DNA of 64,000 nt from Flavobacteriaceae bacterium (GTDB lineage: Bacteria; Bacteroidota; Bacteroidia; Flavobacteriales; Flavobacteriaceae): the NCBI GenBank assembly GCA_022428005.1, contig JAKMDI010000006.1, positions 23,333 to 87,332 on the forward strand, in the 5' to 3' direction. How positions within the stretch are numbered: position 1 is the stretch's first letter; each line of letters starts with the position of its first letter. A program made the translations under genes and the position numbers. The notes beneath the pieces were generated by a model, which saw only the letters and a program-made list of their open reading frames with translations, made no database searches and had not been told where the DNA came from. Of the stretch, positions 1 through 8,649 are shown one piece after another.

Positions 1-745
1 ATCCTACCTGCCCAACGATTGGGATGACCTTCCCGAAATCGCGAAACAAATTGCCTTTAAAGGGATGATGCCCACCACAGACTGGGCCATTGAAAGCGGG
101 GAGTGGAGCAAAATCGTTCAAGCTTATTTGGCTTGTGTTTCTTTTGTAGACCATCAAGTGGGTGTTGTACTCGACGCACTAGAAAACAGTGCCTACAAGG
201 ACAACACCATTGTTGTGCTTTGGTCCGATCACGGCTATGAACTTGGTGAAAAAGGATCTTTTGGCAAACAGACCCTATGGAGTGAATCCACCCGTGTTCC
301 GCTGATTTTTAAGTCCCCAAAAATAGATGTACAGCAGTCGATTCCACAGGCCGTAGAACTTCTGGATGTGTACCCTACACTTTTAGATCTGGCAGCGTTG
401 CCGCCAAATCCAACCAATGAAGGGAAAAGTTTGCTGCCTCTTATCAATCAACAAATAGATTCTACTGCCGTGGCGATTACAACCTATGGGCAAAACAATC
501 ACAGCATGATCAATATGCGCTACCGCTATATCCTTTATGAGAACGGTGCCGAGGAGTTATACGATTTACAAAAAGACCCAGAGGAGCGCAACAATATTGC
601 AAATCAAGAAGCATTTGATGCCTTGAAAACGTCCATGCGAAAAAACGTGCCTAAGACAAATGTGGACTGGAAAGTAGGGAGTAACTATTCCATCAACGAT
701 TATTTTATAAGAACATCAAAGCAAAGTAAAAATCAAAAGAAATGA
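1..745 (+). CDS. Sulfatase, C-terminal part (iduronate-2-sulfatase-like, S1_7 type)
   Basis: The reading frame is open from the first complete codon at position 2, so the gene starts upstream of the window and only about 247 C-terminal residues are seen. The motif WSDHGYELGEKG, then GKQTLWSESTRVPLIF, is the metal and sulfate-binding block typical of iduronate-2-sulfatase-like members of sulfatase family S1. The catalytic Cys/Ser that becomes formylglycine lies outside the window and cannot be checked. The tail has the usual sulfatase C-terminal subdomain (ELYDLQKDPEERNN). Its stop overlaps the next start in an ATGA, so it is translationally coupled to the PhoD-like gene. Inferred role: removing sulfate from uronic acid residues of the locus substrate. 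The broad family is sure; the subfamily is an inference. Confidence 0.88.
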   Translation, partial: SYLPNDWDDLPEIAKQIAFKGMMPTTDWAIESGEWSKIVQAYLACVSFVDHQVGVVLDALENSAYKDNTIVVLWSDHGYELGEKGSFGKQTLWSESTRVPLIFKSPKIDVQQSIPQAVELLDVYPTLLDLAALPPNPTNEGKSLLPLINQQIDSTAVAITTYGQNNHSMINMRYRYILYENGAEELYDLQKDPEERNNIANQEAFDALKTSMRKNVPKTNVDWKVGSNYSINDYFIRTSKQSKNQKK

Positions 746-2223
746 GCATTAAAACCTTTTATATACCGAGCGCAATTTTTTTATTAATACTTATCATGAC
801 CCCTTTGGCGTTGATGTCTCAGTCAGAAAGTGACCAAGGTCCATACCTCGCCACTGGGATTAGGATAGGCGATGTATCACAAACTGAAGCTGTTATTTGG
901 GCGCGATTAACTAAAAATAAAAATCGTGTAAATGATGCGCCTTTGCCTATCTCGTTGTACACCGACCCTACGACTAACAAAAGACATTTAAGAAAAACAA
1001 GGAGGGATAAAGATGGCACGGTATATTTTCCACAAGGCTATGATATCAATACAGTAGAAGGTGCCGTTCCCGGGATCAAGGGAGAGCTCAGGGTTCATTA
1101 CAAGCCCAATGATGTGTCTTCATGGAAGTACACCGATTGGGAAGCAGTGGACCCTGAAGCCAACTACAGCAAAAAATTCATTCTGGATAAATTACATCCT
1201 GGTAAAACATATGAACTGTTGGTAGAGGCCCGTCCTAAAAATGGAAAAACTTCCGCCCAAATGAAAGGAAAATTCAAAACTCCCCCAGATATCAATTCTT
1301 CTCGAAAGATTGTTTTCGGGGCGAGTACTTGTCAGGGTTACCCCGATCAAGACCATCCCGATGGTTATAAAATCTATCAATTTCTGGAAAGTCTTGATCT
1401 CGATTTTTTTGTTCATGCAGGGGACATCCTTTACTATGATAATTTGGCGAAAAACAAAAGTATGGCCCACTACCATTGGGACAGAATGTTCAGTTTGCCG
1501 ACCAATAAATCTTTCCATGCACAAGTGACCAGTTATTTTGAAAAAGACGATCACGATGCATGGTTTAACGACAGTTACCGTGGAATTAAATCCTCTTTTA
1601 TGGGAGATTTCACCTTTGAACAAGGCCTGGCTGTTTTTCGTCAGGAGATGCCGATCAAAGACAAAACATACAGGACTTTCCGTTGGGGAAAAGATTTACA
1701 GATATGGTTGGTTGAGGGGCGAGATTACAGAAGTCCCAATACCCAAGCCGATGGCCCAGACAAAACCATTTGGGGTAAAGAACAAATGGAGTGGTTTAAG
1801 CAAACAGTAGAAGCCTCAGACGCTACGTTCAAGATATTGATCAGCCCAACTCCTGTGATTGGCCCCGATCGCAGCCAGAAAAAAGACAATCATTCCAATA
1901 AAGGGTTCTATCACGAGGGTGAAATCATTCGAAAATTTATTGCATCTCAGCCCAATATGTATGTAATTTGTGGAGACCGTCATTGGCAGTATGTCTCTGA
2001 GCACCAAGATTACGGTATCGTCGAGTTTTCAATAGGGGCCAACAGTGATGATCACGCTGGAGGTTGGAAGCAAGAGGACGTCAGGCCCGAACATCTGTAT
2101 TTAAATGTGGTGGGAGGAACCATGACAGTAACCATAGACCCCAAAGGAAAAGGAAGCATCTCAGTGGTTCACTACGATGTGAATGGAAATCCACTCAATG
2201 AATTTTTGGCAGATGCTAAGTAG
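742..2223 (+). CDS. PhoD-like metallophosphoesterase, exported (copy 1)
   Basis: 493 residues with an N-terminal hydrophobic export signal (about residues 5-27). An N-terminal Fn3/Ig-like PhoD domain (about 35-180) is followed by a metallophosphoesterase domain with GASTCQG near residue 193, HAGDILYY near 224, KDDHDAW near 269 and GDRHW near 411, the order of metal ligands seen in alkaline phosphatase D relatives. The family hydrolyses phosphomonoesters or phosphodiesters with a Ca/Fe or binuclear site. It overlaps the upstream sulfatase by 4 bases and is followed by two more sulfatases, so it sits in a sulfatase operon and not in a phosphate-starvation context. A clear paralogue lies at 22498-23955, sharing for example HAGGWKQED near the C-terminus. 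The substrate is unknown: it could be a phosphate, or conceivably another ester, on the glycan. Confidence 0.82.
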   Translation: MSIKTFYIPSAIFLLILIMTPLALMSQSESDQGPYLATGIRIGDVSQTEAVIWARLTKNKNRVNDAPLPISLYTDPTTNKRHLRKTRRDKDGTVYFPQGYDINTVEGAVPGIKGELRVHYKPNDVSSWKYTDWEAVDPEANYSKKFILDKLHPGKTYELLVEARPKNGKTSAQMKGKFKTPPDINSSRKIVFGASTCQGYPDQDHPDGYKIYQFLESLDLDFFVHAGDILYYDNLAKNKSMAHYHWDRMFSLPTNKSFHAQVTSYFEKDDHDAWFNDSYRGIKSSFMGDFTFEQGLAVFRQEMPIKDKTYRTFRWGKDLQIWLVEGRDYRSPNTQADGPDKTIWGKEQMEWFKQTVEASDATFKILISPTPVIGPDRSQKKDNHSNKGFYHEGEIIRKFIASQPNMYVICGDRHWQYVSEHQDYGIVEFSIGANSDDHAGGWKQEDVRPEHLYLNVVGGTMTVTIDPKGKGSISVVHYDVNGNPLNEFLADAK

Positions 2224-2240
2224 TTTTATAGAAATATAGC

Positions 2241-3758
2241 ATGATAAAAATGACGTTAAAAAAAGTATCCTTAGTTTATTATTTTTTAGTCTTCTTTATG
2301 GTTTTGGGTTGTGCTACCGAGCAGCAACAAAAACCGAATCGTCCCAATATCATTTATATTTTGGCCGACGATTTGGGTTATGGTGATTTAAAACATTACA
2401 ACAACAACAGTAAAATTAAAACACCCCATTTAGATCGGCTGGCGCGCCAAGGAATGTCTTTTATGGACATGCATTCTACTTCCTCTGTTTGTACCCCCAC
2501 GCGATACAGTATATTGACAGGAGAATATGCATGGCGTACCCAACTTAAAAAGGGAGTGCTGTGGAGTTATGGACCGTTGATGATTCCCTACCAAAAAGAA
2601 ACAGTGGCCAAGCTCTTACAACGCAACGACTATCAAACGGCTGTGGTGGGCAAATGGCATTTGGGGTTGGATTGGCAACTCAAACCCAATTACCGAGAAG
2701 ACCAAGTCATCAGAAGGGCCCCTGGAATGGTCACTGACCACAGTGAGGAGATCATTGATTTTTCAAAAAATCCAACCAAAGGCCCCCGCGATGTTGGTTT
2801 TGATTACAGTTATATCCTGCCTGCTTCACTCGATATCCCGCCTTATGTCTACTTGGAAAACGAAAAGTTTACACAACCTGTAAACGACTATAGCGATGGG
2901 AGTAATTTAGATGGGGATAAAGACTATGATTTTTGGCGTCCTGGACCTATGGCAGAGGGCTTTGATTTCTATGAGGTACTTCCGACTTTTATTCAAAAAG
3001 CCAAAGCCTACATCAATCAGGCTACCCAAAAAGAAGCGCCTTTTTTTCTGTACTTACCCTTGGCAGCACCCCATACCCCCTGGGTCCCCAAAGAAAAACA
3101 CCGGAGTAAGTCAGCAGCAGGTATGTATGGTGAATTTGTACAAATGGTGGACGAGCAGGTGGGTCAACTTCTCGAGCACCTGGATGCCAAAGGAATAACG
3201 GACCAGACCTTAGTGGTTTTTACCAGTGACAATGGTCCCTACTGGAAGCCGCACCATATTGATGAATTTGGTCATCGGGCAGCGGCCAATTTACGCGGTA
3301 TGAAAGGCGATATTTACGAGGCGGGTCACCGCGTACCATTTATTGTAAAATGGCCCGGAAAAGTAGCGTCCAACAGTAAAAGTAATCAGATCAATTCCTT
3401 GGCCAATTTTTATGCCACTGTGTCCGACCTTTTGGGCGTCCCCTCCAATGCTCGAGACAGCTTTAGTCTCTTCGATGAGCTTACAGGCGCAACGGTGGAT
3501 GCCGTCAGGCAACCGATCGTTCACCACAGTTCACAAGGACATTTTGCCTTGCGTTATGGAGATTGGAAGCTTATAGAAAAAAGAGGCTCTGGAGGATTCA
3601 CCCCACCTGCTTTTATGGCTGTACCTCCTGGCGCATCCGAAGCGCGTATATTCAATCTAAAAAATGACCCCAGTGAAAAAAATGACCTCGCAAAAGAATA
3701 CCCAAATCAATTGGAAATAATGAAACTAAAGCTTGATTCTATCAGGCGACCCAACTAA
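2241..3758 (+). CDS. S1-family sulfatase lipoprotein (arylsulfatase A-like)
   Basis: 505 residues. A lipoprotein signal ends at Cys24 (MVLGC). The metal-binding ILADDLGYGD motif lies at about 40-49, and the formylglycine motif CTPTR with nucleophile precursor Cys84 is followed by SILTGEYAWR. FTSDNGPYW carries the second metal-binding Asp-Asn pair. These residues are all present, so the enzyme should be active once a formylglycine-generating enzyme (not in this window) has acted. It lies 17 bases after the PhoD-like gene and 11 bases before another sulfatase. Family S1 enzymes hydrolyse sulfate esters on sugars; the exact subfamily and the position cleaved cannot be told from sequence reading alone. 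Likely periplasmic or surface anchored. Confidence 0.92.
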   Translation: MIKMTLKKVSLVYYFLVFFMVLGCATEQQQKPNRPNIIYILADDLGYGDLKHYNNNSKIKTPHLDRLARQGMSFMDMHSTSSVCTPTRYSILTGEYAWRTQLKKGVLWSYGPLMIPYQKETVAKLLQRNDYQTAVVGKWHLGLDWQLKPNYREDQVIRRAPGMVTDHSEEIIDFSKNPTKGPRDVGFDYSYILPASLDIPPYVYLENEKFTQPVNDYSDGSNLDGDKDYDFWRPGPMAEGFDFYEVLPTFIQKAKAYINQATQKEAPFFLYLPLAAPHTPWVPKEKHRSKSAAGMYGEFVQMVDEQVGQLLEHLDAKGITDQTLVVFTSDNGPYWKPHHIDEFGHRAAANLRGMKGDIYEAGHRVPFIVKWPGKVASNSKSNQINSLANFYATVSDLLGVPSNARDSFSLFDELTGATVDAVRQPIVHHSSQGHFALRYGDWKLIEKRGSGGFTPPAFMAVPPGASEARIFNLKNDPSEKNDLAKEYPNQLEIMKLKLDSIRRPN

Positions 3759-3769
3759 AAATTACAGAT

Positions 3770-5332
3770 ATGAAATTACCCATCATCAGACAGGGCTTAT
3801 TGGTCTTTATTTTATTACCCCTATTGGCTTGTTCTCCCCCGACCAAAAGCAAGAAAAAAACCCCTAATATTCTGATTGCCATAGCAGACGATCAGTCCTA
3901 TCCCCACACGGGCATCTACGGTTTTGCAGAAACCCAAACACCTGGTTTTGACTACGTGGCCAAAAATGGAGTATTATTTCACAATGCGTTTGTCGCAGCT
4001 CCACAGTGCAGTCCCTCTCGTGCGGCTATTTTGACTGGAAAAAATATTTGGGAATTGGAAGAGGCAGGAACCCACGCCAGTAATTTCCCTAAAAAATTTA
4101 AGGTTTTTACTGAGGTATTGGCCGACCAAGGATATGTTGTTGGTTACACCGGAAAGCCTTGGGGGCCGGGGAATTGGCAAATTTCTGGAAGAAAGCAAAA
4201 TCCAGCAGGGAAGGGGTACAACCAACATTTGCTGGAAACGCCACCCACCACGGGGATCCGATTGAACGATTATTTTAAAAACTTTCAGGAATTTTACAGT
4301 CAAAAAACAGCGGATAACCCTTTTGTTTTTTGGTTTGGCTCCTATGAGCCCCATCGTGTTTATGAGTATCAAACAGGGGTGAAAGCAGGAAAAAGCTTAG
4401 ATAAAGTGTCGGTTCCAAAGTTCCTTCCTGACAACGAGGTAGTTAGAAACGACGTACTAGACTATATTTTGGAGATAGAGCATTTTGACAACCACTTGCT
4501 TCAAATGATTCAGTTTTTAGAGAAAAAAGGGGAATTAGAGAACACCTTTATTATTGTTACCGCAGACAACGGAATGCCCTTCCCCTATGCCAAAGCCAAT
4601 GTCCAGGAGTTTGGAACACACGTTCCTTTGGCGATCTCAATGCCGCAGGGCATCAAGGGAAAAGAAGTCCATGAACCTGTGGGTACCATCGACATAGCAC
4701 CCACGCTGATGGAGTTGGTTGGCATTACAGACAAAATGGACACCACGGGTAAGAGTTTGATGCCGGTACTTACCGAAATGGAGCATCCGCAACATCGGGA
4801 GTATGTCCTTACTGGCCGGGAGCGCCATACTCACGCCCGGCCTGACAATCTGGGGTATCCCGCCAGGGCCATCAGAACCAGTAAGTATTTATATGTACAC
4901 CATTTTATGCCAGACCGCTGGCCACAGGGAGATCCAGTGCCAAAAAATCCAGAGAATGACCGCAGGAGTGAGGTGACTGGTTTTAAAGGGCTTTATCCCG
5001 GCTATCACGATGTGGACGCTTCTCCTTCTAAAGATGAAGTCATGGCGCAAGCTGAAGGAATTTATTTTGAGTTGGCTTTCTCCAAAAGACCGCAGTATCA
5101 ATTATACGACATAGCGGAAGACCCATATTGTATAGACAACATCGCCGACCGAAAAGAGTACGCCGAAATAGTATCGGAACTTCAAGAGACGCTTATGACA
5201 GACCTTAAAGCTCAGGGAGATCCCCGTGCTTTTGGAAATCCAATTTTTGACAGCTATCCCCGATACTCTTCTATGCGTAACTTTAAAGGATTTAATGAAA
5301 GGGGAGCGTATAACCCAGCTTTTAAGCCCTGA
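3770..5332 (+). CDS. S1-family sulfatase lipoprotein (N-sulfoglucosamine sulfohydrolase-like, S1_8 type)
   Basis: 520 residues. Lipobox Cys21 (LLACS). The metal motif is IAIADDQSYP, the formylglycine motif is CSPSR with Cys80 followed by AAILTGKN, and a later VTADNGMPFP supplies the Asp-Asn pair. The DDQS form of the first motif, followed by TGIYGF and the long insert of a roughly 500-residue protein, recalls heparan N-sulfatase relatives of subfamily S1_8, although bacterial S1_8 enzymes also act on O-sulfated algal glycans. It is the last gene of the sulfatase/phosphatase operon and is followed by a strong terminator at 5363-5390. Three sulfatases of different types in one operon argue for a substrate sulfated at several positions. 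Confidence 0.9.
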   Translation: MKLPIIRQGLLVFILLPLLACSPPTKSKKKTPNILIAIADDQSYPHTGIYGFAETQTPGFDYVAKNGVLFHNAFVAAPQCSPSRAAILTGKNIWELEEAGTHASNFPKKFKVFTEVLADQGYVVGYTGKPWGPGNWQISGRKQNPAGKGYNQHLLETPPTTGIRLNDYFKNFQEFYSQKTADNPFVFWFGSYEPHRVYEYQTGVKAGKSLDKVSVPKFLPDNEVVRNDVLDYILEIEHFDNHLLQMIQFLEKKGELENTFIIVTADNGMPFPYAKANVQEFGTHVPLAISMPQGIKGKEVHEPVGTIDIAPTLMELVGITDKMDTTGKSLMPVLTEMEHPQHREYVLTGRERHTHARPDNLGYPARAIRTSKYLYVHHFMPDRWPQGDPVPKNPENDRRSEVTGFKGLYPGYHDVDASPSKDEVMAQAEGIYFELAFSKRPQYQLYDIAEDPYCIDNIADRKEYAEIVSELQETLMTDLKAQGDPRAFGNPIFDSYPRYSSMRNFKGFNERGAYNPAFKP

Positions 5333-5362
5333 TTATTTCGTAATACAGTAAGATCTATTTAT

Positions 5363-5390
5363 AAAAAAACCGCCTTCGGGCGGTTTTTTT
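5363..5390 (+). terminator. Intrinsic terminator with UUCG tetraloop, likely bidirectional
   Basis: The stem CCGCC/GGCGG closes a TTCG loop, flanked by seven A on the left and seven T on the right. It lies 30 bases after the last sulfatase stop and before the susC1 promoter. A near-identical copy is at 10334-10360. Confidence 0.93.
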
Positions 5391-5486
5391 AATTACATAT
5401 CTAAATATGCTCAAATCAAATCAGCACCAATTTTATTTACTCAATAAATAATATGTTAAAATTTTAGATTTCTTTAACATTTTAAA

Positions 5487-5494
5487 TATATTTG
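5487..5494 (+). promoter_or_regulatory. Putative -7 box of the susC1 promoter
   Basis: TATATTTG matches the Bacteroidota -7 consensus TAnnTTTG. No good TTG -33 element is visible at 17-23 bases upstream; the region there is AT-rich with TTTAG only. Initiation would fall a few bases downstream, inside the palindrome at 5498-5519. Confidence 0.6.
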
Positions 5495-5497
5495 CTT

Positions 5498-5519
5498 TCT
5501 ACGTGTTCGAACACGTAGA
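5498..5519. promoter_or_regulatory. Perfect 22-bp palindrome, putative LacI-type operator of susC1
   Basis: The 11-base half site TCTACGTGTTC is followed at once by its exact reverse complement. The core GTGTTCGAACAC has the central CG typical of LacI-family operators. It starts 3 bases after the -7 box and so would cover the transcription start. The same core occurs before susC2 (10402-10413), and a close variant before the MFS gene (25151-25162) beside the lacI-type gene. Confidence 0.78.
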
Positions 5520-5561
5520 TGAAATAGTTTAAAAATAATTATTAATTAAATTTACAAAAGT

Positions 5562-8500
5562 ATGAGTTCTATTGAACTGGGCACATTAAAGACCCATGTG
5601 AAATCACTGTCACTTTTAAAGAAAAGCGTGATTTGTGTATTTTTCCTAATAGGTTCATTTGTATCAGCACAGCAATCTGTGAGTGGTACTGTGGCTGATC
5701 CCGCAGGCGTACCCCTACCCGGTGTGAATGTTGTTATAAAAGGAACCAATTCAGGAACTTCAACAGACTTTGATGGAAATTTTACGATTGATGCGGCCAA
5801 CACTGATGTGTTGATTTTTTCTTTCGTTGGATTCCAAGATCAAGAGGTTACTGTTGGAGAAAATTCGACATTCACTATTTCTCTTGCTGAGGAAGCGAGT
5901 TTCTTAGATGAAATCATTGTTACTGGTTATGGTACACAAACCCGACGTGAGGTAACCGCCTCGATCGTCAGGGTTGATTCTGAGACCATCGAGCGAGTAG
6001 CAGCGGGGAGTAGTGTAGATGCCATTAAAGGTCAAGTTGCCGGTGTGGACATTACTGCTTCAGGGGGTAGACCTGGACAAAGTCCACAGGTGCGTATTCG
6101 TGGTAGAAGATCTATTTCTGCTTCCAACGATCCACTTTATGTTGTTGATGGAATTCCTGTGACCAGTAGTGTTGACGGAGGTGCGATTTTTGATATTGCT
6201 CCCCAAGACATTGAGTCTATGGAAATCTTAAAGGATGCGGCAGCTACAGCGATCTACGGATCTCGAGGTGCGAATGGTGTAATCATCATTACCACCAAAA
6301 GAGGTAAGTCGGGTGAGCAAACGCAAGTGAGTTACTCTGGTTACTACGGAACCACTGAGGTTCTTAATGTACCAGACATGATGAATGGTGAGGAATACAA
6401 AGCCATGCGTGCTGAAGCCTTTAGAAAAAATGCAAACAATCAGTTTTCATGGGATGGTCAAATCGAGTCTGACCTTTATGTTCTTTTTGATGGAGAGCAA
6501 GCATTGGTAGATAACTATAATGCTGGTCAGGATTTTAGATACTTAGATGCTGTTCTTAGAACTGGTTCTCAGCAGTCTCACAATATCTCTGCCAGAGGAG
6601 GTACTGAGAAAACTGCTTATAACGCCTCTATAGGCTACTTTAAAGAAGAAGGGATTGTTCCAGGTATGGATTATGAGCGTATCAACGCGAGACTTAATCT
6701 GGACCACAGGATCAATGACATGTTTAAGTTTGGAATGTCTACCACCCTTACTCAGGCGACCAACAACTGGGGGTCCAATGCAGTGATGAACGAAGCATTG
6801 AGAAACTTACCCTTGGGACGCCCTTATTTAGATGACGGTGTTACGCCAAGAATGTTTACTTGGAATGATGGTATTGCTACCAACCCATTGGCGGAGATTG
6901 TTCCAGGTGCTTACATAGATGAGCGATTGTCTACACGTATATTCTTGCCTACCTATCTTCAGATTACATTCAATCCTGATTTAAGGTTTACTACTACTTT
7001 TGGACCTGACCTTCGATTTGTTAGAAGAGGTGAATTCAGAAGTGCTGCAACCAACGACAACCGTTTGGGCCCTGCAGATGCTGAAACTGAAACCAGAAGA
7101 GAGCAAGGGTTTACATTAGAAAACCTTTTGACGTATAATAAGGAATTAGGTCCTGGTACATTGAAACTTACTTTCCTTCAATCGATTCAGGAGTTTACCA
7201 GCGAGAGAGGAAAAGCAGAGGTTTTGAATTTACCTTATGAGTCTCAGTTGTGGTACAACATAGGTACTGCTGCTGTAAAAGGTAACCTGAGTTCTGCACT
7301 TTCAGAATGGCAATTACAGTCCTATATGGGCCGTGTGAACTATGATATTAACGGAAAATATTTATTCCAAGCTTCTATAAGGGGTGATGGATCTTCCAGG
7401 TTATCAGAAGGAAACAAGTGGGCGTACTTCCCAGGTGTCTCTGCCGGTTGGAGAATCAACGAGGAAAGCTTTATGGAGAACGCACCCTTTGATGAATTAA
7501 AACTTCGTTTGTCTTATGGAGAAGTAGGAAACACTGCTATCAGCCCCTACCAAACTCAAGGAGGATTGGCCAGGACGGTTTATTCTTGGAGTGGATCCAG
7601 TGCTTTTGGATATCGTGTAAACGACATTCCTAACGCTGATTTAGGTTGGGAAATATCTAAAACATTAGACTTTGGTTTAGATTTCTCTTTGATGAATGGA
7701 AATATTACAGGTACGTTTGATATTTATCAGACCAAGACCAGTGATTTGATATTGGCGAGAAACTTACCTTGGACTTCAGGATACGAGAGCGTTTTCCAAA
7801 ACGTTGGATCTACAGAGACCAATGGTGTAGAATTTGGAGTTAACGCTGTTATTTTAGACAATCCTGACGGATTGAACTTTGATGTTAACTTTAACATTTC
7901 CAGCTATGACGAGAAGATCACAGAGTTGGCACTTAAAGACGAAAACGGAAATCCACAAGATGACGTAGGTAATGCTTGGTTTATAGGCCAGCCTGTAAGG
8001 GTATTCTACAACTACCAGTATGGTGGAATATATGGTACCAGCGAAGCGGCATTGGCCAGTACTCTCGAAGGTAAATTACCGGGTGAGATCAGAAGAGCCG
8101 ATACCAACGGAGATGGTCAGATTACCCCTGATGATAGGGTAGTATTAGGATCTGATGTACCTGATTACTTTGGTGGTTTGACGACAAACTTCAGTTATGG
8201 AAACTGGGATTTGAGCGCTTTCTTCTACTTTAAGCAAGGACAGATGATCAACAGTAATTTCCACAGAGGAAATAACTCACTTCAAGGAAGGTACAACAAC
8301 CTTGATGTTGACTACTGGACACCAGATAATCAAAGCGCAATGTATCCGAGACCAAATATCGGAAACGAAAGAGCGGTTGATGGAGACCTGTTGAGATATT
8401 TTGATGGTAGCTATGTTAAGTTGAGAAACCTAACATTGGGTTATAACTTCGATTCAGAGGTTGTATCTGCTATTGGAATGAAAAACCTGAGGGTTTATCT

Positions 8501-8630
8501 CCAAGGACAGAACCTATGGTTTGGCGCAGACTACGATACTTTTGACCCAGAAGTTGGGGAGGAAACCATCGATAGTGGTGTTGCTCCTTCTTCGAGCATG
8601 TGGGCATTTGGTGTAAGAGCTAATTTTTAA
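5562..8630 (+). CDS. susC: SusC-like TonB-dependent outer-membrane glycan importer (pair 1)
   Basis: 1022 residues. The signal peptide ends near residue 36 (SFVSAQQ). A carboxypeptidase-D-like barrel-sandwich domain (about 38-110, with STDFDGNF) is followed by a TonB-box region EIIVTGYGTQ (about 117-126), a plug (about 130-245, with VRIRGRRS and DPLYVVDGIPV) and a 22-strand-type barrel to the C-terminus, which ends in an aromatic residue (RANF). An acidic loop DTNGDGQITPDD near residue 835 may bind calcium, as in many SusC proteins. The gene is followed 19 bases later by its susD partner. It should import oligosaccharides bound by SusD, powered by TonB-ExbBD. The start at 5562 leaves a leader of about 60 bases containing the operator. 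Confidence 0.95.
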   Translation: MSSIELGTLKTHVKSLSLLKKSVICVFFLIGSFVSAQQSVSGTVADPAGVPLPGVNVVIKGTNSGTSTDFDGNFTIDAANTDVLIFSFVGFQDQEVTVGENSTFTISLAEEASFLDEIIVTGYGTQTRREVTASIVRVDSETIERVAAGSSVDAIKGQVAGVDITASGGRPGQSPQVRIRGRRSISASNDPLYVVDGIPVTSSVDGGAIFDIAPQDIESMEILKDAAATAIYGSRGANGVIIITTKRGKSGEQTQVSYSGYYGTTEVLNVPDMMNGEEYKAMRAEAFRKNANNQFSWDGQIESDLYVLFDGEQALVDNYNAGQDFRYLDAVLRTGSQQSHNISARGGTEKTAYNASIGYFKEEGIVPGMDYERINARLNLDHRINDMFKFGMSTTLTQATNNWGSNAVMNEALRNLPLGRPYLDDGVTPRMFTWNDGIATNPLAEIVPGAYIDERLSTRIFLPTYLQITFNPDLRFTTTFGPDLRFVRRGEFRSAATNDNRLGPADAETETRREQGFTLENLLTYNKELGPGTLKLTFLQSIQEFTSERGKAEVLNLPYESQLWYNIGTAAVKGNLSSALSEWQLQSYMGRVNYDINGKYLFQASIRGDGSSRLSEGNKWAYFPGVSAGWRINEESFMENAPFDELKLRLSYGEVGNTAISPYQTQGGLARTVYSWSGSSAFGYRVNDIPNADLGWEISKTLDFGLDFSLMNGNITGTFDIYQTKTSDLILARNLPWTSGYESVFQNVGSTETNGVEFGVNAVILDNPDGLNFDVNFNISSYDEKITELALKDENGNPQDDVGNAWFIGQPVRVFYNYQYGGIYGTSEAALASTLEGKLPGEIRRADTNGDGQITPDDRVVLGSDVPDYFGGLTTNFSYGNWDLSAFFYFKQGQMINSNFHRGNNSLQGRYNNLDVDYWTPDNQSAMYPRPNIGNERAVDGDLLRYFDGSYVKLRNLTLGYNFDSEVVSAIGMKNLRVYLQGQNLWFGADYDTFDPEVGEETIDSGVAPSSSMWAFGVRANF

Positions 8631-8649
8631 TTTATAAATATTAAAAGAA

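Noticed and set aside
742..2223. Reading the PhoD-like genes as phosphate-starvation genes
   Set aside because: Neighbours are sulfatases, lyases and GH105; no phosphate transport or regulatory genes are present.
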